A stretch of 64,000 nt of DNA from NCBI GenBank assembly GCA_963082875.1, contig OY720098.1, positions 8,308,001-8,372,000 of the forward strand, written 5' to 3'. Under the pieces are notes generated by a model. That model did no database searches, had not been told where the DNA came from, and saw only the letters and a list, made by a program, of their open reading frames with translations. Origin of the DNA: Corella eumyota (taxonomy: Eukaryota; Chordata; Ascidiacea; Phlebobranchia; Corellidae). Shown one piece after another: positions 48,879-60,900 of this stretch; the stretch's first letter is position 1, and each line of letters opens with the position of its first letter. Both the position numbers and the translations under genes were made by a program.

Positions 48879-51800
48879 ATGGAGGTAGAGATCAAAACTG
48901 AAATTAGGGTGAGTTTGTAAAACTAATATAAAAATTTAATTTTTTGCTGTATGATTTTGGTTTGTATAAAACAAATTTTATTTTTATTATAGTTTATGTA
49001 AATGACAAATTTAATTTTTATTATAGTTTATGTAAATGAAAAAAAGCATTTGATTTGAGGATAATTAATCCAAAAATAAAAAATAACAACATGAGAGATT
49101 TATTTTATGTGTTCCGCATGGAAGGTTTTTGTCAAGGCCTATAAAAATATTTTTTGAGAGTTCCGTGATGAAGATTAAATTTGATTCGTATGCGATTCCA
49201 TTACCAGCAGCAATGGCGATATTAATAACGTTAATACGAATAAGTAACAATATAAAAATATGTTAGTTTGATAAAAAAGAGTTTTGTAGTAGATGTTTTA
49301 AAGTGCCAGGTTGTCATTTGATCATAGGCAGATTGGATTAAGCTGTCAAATGTTACAAATGTTTTTGTTTTGTATAAATAAATAATGTTGTGTTAAAAAA
49401 TAAATAATTTAAAATTTTATTACCAGGAAGGTTTAATCTGTTTTGTTAATGAATACTTGTTGTTTTGTTAAACTTTTTAAAAGAAAATAAAATAATTGAA
49501 TAACAATTCACTTTTCTGAATACGGAACATGGCAAAAAATTGTAGTGGAAAAAAAATCTCACAACGTTTAAAAACAGAAGGTTTAAACGATATTATTACA
49601 TCTTTTGATTCGTTTAATTTAAAACAGAAAAGCACAGACTCGAAGGTAAAATTATTCGTATAGTTTATTGTCATTATCAGATTATAAAGAAAATTATGTT
49701 ATTTTACTTTTTGTTAATTTGCAAGTTGGGGTAAAGTTATGGGTCTACCGCACAAACTAAAATAATAGAGTTGTGTCGCATAAAAGCACTAATAGTTGTA
49801 ACAACCAAAATGAAAAAATTAATTTTTTTTAAAAATTTTTTGATATATATATTAGGATTTTGATACTATTGTTTTTGATGCATATAATGTGATTATGTTG
49901 TAAAAAGGTATTTTATGCTAAACAATATTGTTAAGCTTTTGTTAACTATTTTTTCTTTTTGGCATATTTCTATTGTCGGATCTAATTTTTTTCATGTGTG
50001 TAGGATAAATGGTTTCATGAACGCTTAACTCGGGGAAATGCAGTACACAATTTAAAAAAGGGAGGGGCAATTCAGGTGAACAAATGTGTATTAAAAATGT
50101 AATTTATAATTTTAAATTGAAAGTTTTCAAAAAAACAAACACAATTTTGTTTTGGTAAAAATTTGGAAACAATTTGTATTTAAATTAAACTAGAATTGGA
50201 TTTGGTTTAAAATATTTTTAAAACCAGGGAATGTTTCTTGTACGTGAGAGTGTAAACATTCCAGGAAGCTTTGTCTTATCTCTGATTCACAACAACGACA
50301 CCCAACATTTTCAAATCACTACCTCCCCCCATTCTGGATGCTTTAGCATTGATAATGGGCCTCCATTTGTTGGACTTGATCAGCTTATTGCTTTTTACAG
50401 GTAAGCACATTTATAAAAAGCTTGTGATGTGAAATAACATTAATAGAATTTAATTTTTTTTAATTGTGTTGGCTTTGGAATATGTTTATTAATTTGTTGG
50501 CTTGAAAAAATGTCAATTAGTTTTTCAACATGATTTTATATTATAGGTCAGGTTCAAATGGTCTGCCAACTGCCCTTACTAAAGCGTGCTTGGGTTATGA
50601 ACCCAGACCATCATTAAGACAATTTGGTGAATATACTGTAGTTCATCAAGCAGTAGAGGAAGGTATCGATGCTGGAACATTTAAGAAAATTTTGTCACAT
50701 CCGAAATGCCCCAATTTAAACATAAGGTGCTTGTTACTTTAAAACGTTTTATATAAAAACATTATTTTTTAGTCTATGCAAAATCTGTAATTTTACCAGA
50801 GATTTAAAATCTGACATTTAAAAATTTATATAAATTTAATTCTATATCAACTTAAACTTAATAAAAATAAATTTTTTATTACTTTTGCTGTGAAGAAATC
50901 GAAAAGGTCGGACAGCTTTGCATGAAGCAGCAGCTCGAGGATTAAACGACCTGATTTTAGAACTTTACAAAATGAATGTTGATGTTAAAACAAGAGACTC
51001 TGATGGAAATTCTGCATTACATGTAACTTGTTCTTAATCATTTAAAAACATCGACATTTTCATGAGTTATTTTTGTTTTGTTTTTTTTACAAACTTTATT
51101 TTTAATTTTTTTGCAGTTGGCCTGTAGGGGTAACTGGCCAGATACTTGTAAAATTTTGGTGAAACATTGTAAAGCTAAACCCCAGGATCGATGTTGTGGG
51201 TCAGGGTGGGTACCCCTACATGAAGCTGGGTATTGCGGGAACCAACATTGCATTGAAACTTTGTTAACTCATGGGGCTGCATGCTACCCAAGGTAAGCAA
51301 TATATTTTGTATTTAAATTGGGATGTCAGTTTTAAACTAAGATAAAACTTTAAAAATATGTTTTTTTATATAATTTCACTTTTGTGTTAAATTTGAGCTA
51401 ATTTTATATATATATACTTTTGTAACCTAAACAAGTTTTAAACCACATTTTTGTATACAGTTGCCCTACTTTAAGTTGTTTATGTTACAAAGATAAGGCT
51501 GGAGATATTTATATATTGTTTATATTAACCTATATACTTAAGTATAGGTAATTAATAATATAGCTTAAATAACTATTTAGAATTTTTTTTTTAAACTACA
51601 AAATATTAGGGCTGGTATAAAGATTTAATAGCAATTGATTAAAATATTTAAAGAAACTCGCAAATAGTTTTAGTGACATTAGACTGTTATAAAGTAACTT
51701 ATTAATAAGTTATTTTTAGTTTGTAACTTTGTTTGGTTTGATGTGAAGCAAAATAGGTAAATACTTAGATTTATTGTTTGACGTAAACTGGATAACAAGT

Positions 51801-54800
51801 CACAACGAAGTTTTATTTTATAACCTACTTAATTTTTAATTTTATATTCTTTTTTATTTAAAGTGATAAAAAATAAAAAAGCATTTTACCAAAGGATATT
51901 GAAATATATTTTCTTAGAAAATTAAATTTATTTTTTGATGTTTTAGATGTGTAAGTGGAGAAACTCCATTAGATCTTGCAAGGAAGAGAAACAATCGACA
52001 GTGCATGCAAGTTCTAGAATGTTTTCAACCTCCCAAACCACAATACACGAAAAACTACTGGCTCCACAACGCAGTAGATCGATATGTAAGCGATCTTTAA
52101 AATAAAATTAATGTAGTACCATTTTATAATCAAATATGGGTAACATACACTAAATTTTTTAAATTAATTTTTTTTACATTTTACTGTTTAATCAACTAAA
52201 AATTGCTATTTTACTAATTAATTTAATATTATTATAACACAGAAAAGTAACTTTCATTGGCCTAGTGTTAACACACTGATTTTTACGTTTTAATTGTTGT
52301 ATTTATTTTACTAACAGAAAGCAGTTGAGTTGTTGGAACATGCAGGGTTGTTGGACGGATGTTTTCTTGTTAGAATGAGCAAAAGGAATCCAGGACAGCA
52401 TGTTCTTACAATGGCTTTCGATAAAACTGTGTTCAACTACGAAATCAAAAATTCTGTAAGTTTTAATTTAATATTTTACCAGGAAATTCGGTGGTTTTAA
52501 AAACGATTAAAAATTGTTTATATTAGATATGTTTATAAAACTTAAATGTGTGTTAAGGTGGGTGTTATGTTAGTAAACCTTTATAAAAGACAAATTTAGA
52601 CAAATTTAGAACATTTTTGTACATTAAAGTTGTGGTTAAATATTGTGTGGAACTCATAACTTATAAATATTCAATGTCTTTAAGCAACTAATATTAATAT
52701 TACAATTAAAGGGAAACCAATGGTTTTATATCGATGATGGACCTCTATTTCCCTCACTTGAATACCTCATTGATTATTATTGTCGTTGCTCTGATGGGCT
52801 TCCTGCTGAGTTAGTTTCACCCGTCCCTCCCTCATCAAGGTGCTTGTCTAACTATATAAATTATAGTATTGTTTACAAAATATTTTACCAAATCAAAGCT
52901 CTAGATTTTTATATGTAAATTCGACTTGCAAAAAGCCTTTTTATTTTTTTAGCGGTAATCTAATCTTTTGGTGGTAAAAATCAGCTGGGTGGATTTTTTT
53001 ATTAAACTAGTCTAAGGAATTAAATGTTGATTATGTATAACAATAGCATAAAAAAACAATATTCATAAGATTTAATATATTTTAATTTTAATTTACAGTT
53101 TAATTTAAATTCCAAGCATTTTCCGAAAAAAAATCTAAAACATAATTTTTACACAATTAAAATTTTTAAAAAAATTATCTACATGCAATTCTAGCACAAT
53201 GCACACACAATTAAGTTACAAATATTTGTTTTTCGGTCCTAAAAATGCTTGTTAGTCGTAAATTTCACAAATTAACACGCAAAAGTTCAAAGGCTGTTGA
53301 ATGCTATATTAAACCTTATGTACACCTTAGTGGTTAAACAGCAGAATTGGATGACAATGTTTACACAATGATTGGTTTCGTGTGCTTTACAACTCAGTTT
53401 CGTGTATTGATATTTTGTTATTTGTAGAAACCCTCTGCCGATTGTGAGCAAGTCAATTGACGAACGCCCGCCTGCCCAAGTTCCTAATGTTGTTCATCAA
53501 CCTTTACCACAAAGGGTAAACAATTTTGTTTTTTATGCACAAAAGAAATAATTTGTTTGGTTAAAAAGGGTTTGAATAAATATATATTTTTTTTTTTTCA
53601 ATAAACATATTGGCTTTTCATAAATTGTTTTTCATATAATGTATGACTGTTTTGGCTAATTTGTTTCAGTATAGACTAATATTTAAGTTTTTTTTTTTTT
53701 AAATGGTTTTTATTTATTTTTTAAAGAAATCATATAAATAATTAACAAAACCACTATAATAATTTTAATTTAACAGCCCATAAATCAACCCCCTCTACCC
53801 CCTGTCAACTCCACCCATAAACATGGAATCCCCCAACCCGCTCCTACTCTGCGAGAGATTGACCCCAACACTGTGGCACTAGGTAGAGAGTTGGGGCAAG
53901 GGGAATTTGGGTCAGTGTTAATGGGGGTATGGACCAACCCACAAAACAAAAAGGTATTTTTTTCATCCAAAGATTTTTTAAGAAATTTGTTTCCTCGGGT
54001 GTAAAATTGCAATTTCATGTTTAAAAATAAACTTTAATTAATCTAAAGACTAAATTTTTAAATTTTTTACAATCTTTAGGTTATTTATCTAGTTAAATAC
54101 TGTTTTAGGTTTTTGAGAATTTGGCTTTGACGGGGTTGATATTCTGATATACTTATTTTATTAAATATATTATTAGGTTCCAGTTGCATTAAAAACCCTC
54201 CATGGTGAGCATATTAACACTGGTGAGACTGAATTTCAACGAGAGGCTGAAGTAATGATGGGTTTGGATCATCTCTGTATTGTTAAACTTTATGGAATTT
54301 GTAGAGGAGAAACCCTTATGATGGTTGGTTTAATTGATGGTCTAAATCCTTAGTTTTTAAGCTTCTACCATTTTTTAAACTGGAAAAAAAATTTATTTAT
54401 CTTATTTATGTTGATATAAAAGTTCGAATTAAAGTATGTTATTGAAATTTGAATTGAGAAAAGAAATTAACTGTTGTGCAATCCTGTTTACCTATGTGAT
54501 TTCATAGTTGCATTAAACAAACACTTTATCATTAATACATTAAGAACTTTCTAGATCTATAGTAAAAGTCAATATTTGAACTATTAAGTTTTTTAATTAT
54601 TAGGTTCAAGAGCTTGTTGCCATGGGATCAGCATTAGATTACATTCTCGATTACCCAATGTCATGTGTTCTAGAAGATTTTAAGTTATGGGGGGCCCAGA
54701 TTGCTAGTGGTATGAACTATCTAGAAGAAAAGGGGTAAATATCAAGAAAATGTTTGCTAAATTTTCTATTTTAAAAATATTTTATTATTAATATAAAAAA

Positions 54801-55631
54801 AAACACTAAAACAAAAAACCTTTTTTTTTAACTTAGGTTTGTTCATCGAGATTTGGCACTAAGAAATATTCTCCTTGCATCAAAGCAATTGGTAAAAATA
54901 TCAGATTTTGGACTGAGTAGAGCAGTTGGAGCTGGAAGTAATTATTATAAAGCTTCTGCTGGTGGAAGATGGCCAGTTAAATGGTCAGTACCAACTTTCT
55001 AACTTAAGTATGGTATAATTTTTGTGAAAATATCTTAAATAAGTCTGCTTGGCAATTTAGGTGCCAATTAGTTCAATTACTGCCATCATTAAACTTACTT
55101 TAAATTTTTTGTTTCTGTAGGTATGCACCTGAGTCCATCAATTACGGGACATTCTCTTCAAGTTCTGATGTGTGGAGTTATGGAGTAACATTATGGGAAA
55201 TTTATTCAAAGGGTGATCAACCATATGGAAATATGACTGGAGCGCAGGTTAAGATTTGTTGTTGGTTATCAGGCCTACTTAATGTTCTAAAATTCAAGTC
55301 ACTGATGTTACAACTTGAACTACTTTTTTATTTATAGGTAATTCAATATATTGAAGATGATAAAAGAAGATTACAGCAACCAGAAGGTTGTCCTGATAAA
55401 GTTTACTCTTTTATGCTGCAGTAAGTTAAATACTACCAGTTTTTATTATTTTAAACTGTTTAAAAAAGTTAAAAATACAGCAACCTTGTATTACTTTATC
55501 AAAACACTATTTTAATTGTTTGTAATAGATGTTGGAATTATACTCCTTCTGAAAGACCAACTTTTAGGCGTTTGCATCAAAAATTCCGTTCTGATCCTGA
55601 CTATTTTAACATGCATGTGCCTGGACATTGA
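48879..55631 (+). CDS. SHARK: SHARK/HTK16-type tyrosine kinase (SH2-ankyrin-SH2-kinase), about 750 aa
   Basis: Cytoplasmic tyrosine kinase class known from Hydra (HTK16) and insects (Shark, downstream of Draper in engulfment) and absent from vertebrates. Exons shared by both models: 50004-50075, 50228-50400, 50547-50726, 50896-51022, 51117-51292, 51947-52085, 52318-52455, 52712-52839, 53428-53515, 53777-53953, 54177-54323, 54604-54734, 54837-54983, 55121-55247, 55338-55420, 55529-55631. First exon 49529-49645 gives 750 aa; an alternative is 48879-48908. Order: SH2-N ([25 protein letters not shown]), ankyrin repeats ([35 protein letters not shown]), SH2-C ([27 protein letters not shown]), a Pro-rich linker, and the kinase ([31 protein letters not shown]). 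The catalytic loop reads HRDLALRN instead of the usual HRDLAARN. A paired Tyr (SNYYKAS) lies in the activation loop. Confidence 0.95.
48971..49038. repeat. 34-bp tandem duplication in the SHARK 5' region
   Basis: Copies at 48971-49004 and 49005-49038 (starting acaaattt) differ at one or two bases. They lie in the intron after the alternative first exon at 48879-48908, just 62 bp beyond its donor. Confidence 0.88.
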
Positions 55632-57942
55632 GATTAATAAAATTCAACCAAAATAATTTCACTGACAGTGCCTTGTAGACACTTATGCACTTAAAAAATT
55701 TGTTTTGGAAATATCTCCATAAAAACACGGCGCTTGTTGGCTGCTTAATTTTAAAGTGCATTTTGCCATAACCTTCCCACTTTTTTACATTTCAACTAAA
55801 ATATCACACTTTAACTCACCTGAACTACAAATTATTACTTTGCTACACAAACTTTAAAGTTTCTTGGGATGTTAAGGTAATTACACAAAATATTTTTCAT
55901 TTCTGTAATAATTTTTTCTGAATTTATTTTTGAAATTCTTTTTTGGTAGATCCAACATGAAATGTTTAATAAATTTTGCATGGTTATACTTTCAAAAATG
56001 TTTTAACATTCCATGTTTTTATTATATTGGTCATAGCCCTTGAATACAGTTTATTGAATCTAGATAAAAATTTAGATTAAATTGTTCAACTGATGTTTTA
56101 AATGTTATTGTTTTATGTATTTTCCAAAAAAAAATTTTTTTTTTGCAACATTCAAAAAGATGCTTAAAAAATTAGCTCAATATTATGTGAGTTTCTGCTT
56201 ATGCATTGTCAAATTATGTTGTTTTTCATAATTTATTACTATGTAATCTCTCAGCTATGCCAAAGTTTTTATTTTTGTGTTAGGGTCGTCAGTGTTTTTA
56301 TAATAATTTGAGCTCTCACTCATGTTGTATGTTTGCCATTATACAGAATAATTATGTACAAAAAAAAATTTTGCTGTAAAGCAGGAATTTGTAATTTATG
56401 AAATATAGTTTTTGTTTTTTTTGAAACTGCTTTTATTTAAAGTTTCTGATCTTAAGCATTTGTTATTTTATGATTTTTTTCTAGTCAATAAGTGTTGAAA
56501 TTTTAATGTTGTGTGCACTATTATCTTTTTTTGTTCTATTATTAATTAAGGAATAATTGTAAGTTTCTTGTATTATGTTTTAATTAGATTTCGCATTCTT
56601 TGTATAATTAATATTATTATTATTACTCAGTTGCTTCAATATACTTTTAATAACATTGTGCTTTGATATTTGTTATCCATGTCATTTTATATTTGTTCGT
56701 ATTTTGTTAACTTTAGGGTGTGCACCAAGCAGCCTTTATACCCATATAGTTTGTCCAATATTGTTGGTTACATTTTGTAATCTAACACATAAATCATTTT
56801 GGGTTACTGTGATTAATATTTAATAAGACTGACATCAAGTAACATCAGGTTCTGCTGCTAGCTTAGTGCTCTGTTATGTATTCAAGCAATGTGTATATAA
56901 TTAACTGAATATATCATGAGTGGTATTGTTGTATTACAAAATTGTCCCAAATATATGTAACTATTCGTCTGTTCCTAAGAAAGTTACAATAAGCTGTTGT
57001 TTTTTAGTTCGAAAATTACTAGCATGATATAAATATAATATTAAAGAAAATTGAAGTTACATAGAAAACAAATTAAAAAAGAAAAAATGCATCGCTCCAC
57101 CAAGCAAAGAAAAAGGGATAATTTTACAGCTGTTCTTCGTACTTCCTCGTTTGTAGGTTTCGTTAATGCATAATTATTTTTAGTTTACTTTGAAAAGTAA
57201 TTGTTAGTCTTGTCAATTAGTCTGTTAGTGGAAAATTGTATTATGTTGCTTCTACATTGTTTAAGTATTGTTTGTAGGCCTAATGTTTTTATTATATTAG
57301 CTGGTTTTAAAAGTGTGTTGGTCAGTTAGTTCAACTAGACTAACAGACTAGAGAGACATGATCTAATCTGTCTAATTGCTAATAGTCAGTCATTTAGTCT
57401 GTTAGTTAAGATTCCAACAGTTTTAAACTTTGATTGGTGGTTTGAATATAAAATTGAGGTTGTTATTTGTAATAATTGAGTTTGCTAAGTTAGCAGTTAA
57501 GATAAGTTTTAAACCAACCTGCTGACCTGCTTCTTTTTAAATTTTCATAGCCATTTTCTTTTTAAATTTTGTTTGGTTGTTTGTCTATCTATTTATTTTT
57601 GTCATTCTAATTGTGTGCATACTGCATAACTTGACTGTGTAACTAGCTGACTAGAACGAAATAGATTTATAATTTAAACATTCGTTGACATAATATAAAT
57701 CGAATTATTGGTTGTGAAGGTTTTGATTAAGCCCATTTAATTTGTTTGATTAAGCCCATTTAGTTTTGCATATTTTTGTCGCTTTGTTTGTTTATGTAGG
57801 TAAAATTAAATGTTGTTTTAATAATTTATACATTTCCAGTGGTAAAACTTTTTAAATAATATTCTAATCAATAATATTTGACATTTTAGAAATTGGTAAC
57901 TTTTTTGTAATTTAAATTTGCAATCACACAAGACCATACATA
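55632..57942. other. Long SHARK 3' flank and myosin light chain upstream region
   Basis: AT-rich and without coding signal. Around 57219-57406 a short motif agtctgttagt occurs twice in direct orientation and once inverted. A near-exact 18-bp duplication lies at 57722-57762. The light chain promoter is expected just upstream of 57943, but no clear TATA or CArG element was identified. Confidence 0.4.
57722..57762. repeat. Exact 18-bp direct repeat
   Basis: tttgattaagcccattta occurs at 57722-57739 and 57745-57762, separated by five bases, about 200 bp upstream of the myosin light chain ATG. Confidence 0.88.
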
Positions 57943-60900
57943 ATGGTAAGCATATTTTTGTGTTTTTTTTTCTAAAATATGTACAAATTTGATATAAATT
58001 GCAATGATATTGTTTACAAACATTTTATTAAGTATACCTTTTATCGTGTTTTATTTTTAATTTGAGTTACCAATTTTGGGGCTTAAATTGTAATATTTTA
58101 ATAAATGTTGAAAAAAGTTTGAAAAGAAACTAATTTAATCTTTTTTATATTTAGTCGGAATTCACAGATGAACAACTTTCAGGTATAAAAATACAATCCT
58201 CATTTTATTATATTTTACAAAATTTTTGAACCATAACCCATATACAGTTTAACTGATAATTAAATTAGGAAATGTTAATGTACAAATTGCGTAACATTAT
58301 TAATTTCAAAACCAAAGTTTGGCCTATAATTGTAAAGAAACAGCTAACAGCAGTGTATTAAGCAGCTGAGTTGCGCTGTGAATCCTCTCCTATGTATGTT
58401 ATGGGCGGTGTTTCCTTTTAGCGTCATATGACGTCATAGCGAACGACTTATCGAGTAGTTGTACTGCGCGGTAATGCGCTTGCCTAATATGGTTCGCCGA
58501 TGTCGCTACGAAAACGCTTTGCGCTTATCGAGTGTTTGGTTTTCATTTTAAAACAGTGCAGCGCTTTTCTGTGAAAATATAAAGTTAAATTTTACGTTTT
58601 GCTCTTTATTTTCCTAAAATATTTTTAAGTAATTGTCATACTTTGAAGTTTTTTTTGTGTAGTTTTTGTATAAAGTTCAATCAAATTTGTTGGGCTTGTT
58701 TTCCTTAAACATCACAGTTGTGTGACAAAACATTTATGTTTATATACGTATTTGTTTAAGCGGTAAGACGCTGTTCGTTATTGTTCTAAAGCATGCAATT
58801 AAGGTCACATTTAAACCATAAACTTAAAGTTTACAGTTCGTTTTATGATTCGCTTTAGGGCAAATTTATACCACAAATATTTTTGTTTTAGTTGTTTAGG
58901 TAGAAATTTAATTGTTGCCTTGTAACAAAAAATTACTATTAACAAGTCATTTTTAAACGCCAAAACACACCACTCTTCATGTTCTTACCTTTTTAATTAT
59001 TTTTTGTTGGAAATTTGGATTTTTATTTCATATTAGGAGTATTTCAATATAATTGACTAAAATATAAATTATTTAACGTTGTTTTACAAAACTGAAATAA
59101 CGCGTTTCCTGTTGTAATATCCGTTAGTTAATGGAACGTTGTGGACATCAAATGATGCTTAAATATTTAAATTTGTAAACTCTATTCTTGTAAAGCAATT
59201 TCAATAGCATTTTATCAAATTATTAATTTTTTTTAATACGTTTAATGGTGTAGAATACAAAGAAGCTTTCGAGCTTTTCGACAAGGGCACCGACAAGATC
59301 TTTCAAAATCAGGTCGGAAGTCTTATTCGCGCGTTAGGGGAAGACCCTACGAACGCTGATATTACCAAAGTTTTAGGCAATCCTAAAAAAGAGGGTATTT
59401 ATGACCATAAAAATCGTCAAAAGCGAATGCGATTTTTGGCCTGGTTTTAGCCACTACCATTAGCAGTCACTTAGCGATATTTTGGCATGTTATCGGGATA
59501 CCTATATCACATAATATACCATAGTAATAATACAGGTTGTTTTTTTTCATCTACCCACTTTATATATCAAACCCTACACACACTCTTGTGCCTGTCTTTT
59601 TCATTGCTTGTGTTTGCTCCACACTTTAGAATATAGAGATTGCTTTTCACTTTTTGACAAGACCGGCGGTGAGACGATTGCCTACTACGAGGTCGGAGAA
59701 TGCTTCCGAGCGTTCGGTGAAAATCCAACCAACGCCACTGTTGCTAAAGTATTAAATAACCCAACTCCAGAAGGTAGGAGTTAAAAAAAACAAGTCTTAT
59801 GTGTAAAGTAGAATCTGTAACCAGTTTAACTTTGTCATGCTAGAGTTTTATCGTTTGTTTTTTTTTAAACGATATTATTGAAAAGACTTGTTATCACCAG
59901 TATTTGCATGGTTTTAGTTAACTTTTTCACTGTTTAAAGTAGTACTTAACTTTTTGTTAAATACCCTCATGTATAATATTAATTGATTCATTATTGGATC
60001 TCCATTATATCTTTACGCATGTATTTTTATATATTTTTTACTCCTTTTTAGAGTTAAACACCAAACAAGTGAGCTTCGAAGAATTTCTTCCAATGTTGGC
60101 TCAAATCAAGCGACAAGCTGTCCCGTGCAACATCGAAGACTTTATCGAAGGTCTCCGAGTTTTCGACAAGGAAAACAACGGAACTGTAATGGGAGCCGAA
60201 CTACGACACGTCCTCGCTTCTCTAGGTACAACTTTTGCAATTTAATTTTGTGTGTAACTCAGCTAGTATAATTATTTTTCTAATTTTGTTTCGTTTAGGG
60301 GAGAAACTTAGCGAAGAGGAAATAGAACAACTGATGATCGGGCAAGAAGATTCGAACGGTTGCGTTAATTACGAAGGTAAGTTTACATTTGTTTAACTAA
60401 GTTTTCTTACTAAACACGTTGTAATTTGGTTTTGTTTTAATTAAAATTATCGAATTTAGGAGATTTTTATACAATGTTAAAATTACGTTGTTTTGTTATA
60501 TAATTTGTATATAACCTGAAATTTATATATTTTATAAAATTATAATAATTTGTAATAAACATAAATGATACGTATATATCTTAAAATTTACTAAACTTGT
60601 TTTCTTTGCAAATCTTTTATTTATTCATGATTAAAAAGACTTTTTTCTTAGTTGCCGCTTAAAAAACAACTTTTTGGACAACTTTTAACCAAAATATTAT
60701 TGTGCTTTTATTATATTGGTCTGAACATTTTTTGGTTAAATAAGCTTACTGCTTTGCGTACTCCCATTTAAAGACCATTTTGTAGCATAACAAAAACGGA
60801 AAAATTAACAAAAATGGAAAAAACAGTATTTCGGTAAAATATTAAAGCGTGTGTTAGGAGGTTTGAATTCACTGTTGATCAGTCATATTTGGTCTTGCAG

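Noticed and set aside
49477-49674. Minus-strand open frame in the SHARK 5' region
   Set aside because: The opposite strand carries a coding-like segment ending in a donor that fits the SH2 exon.
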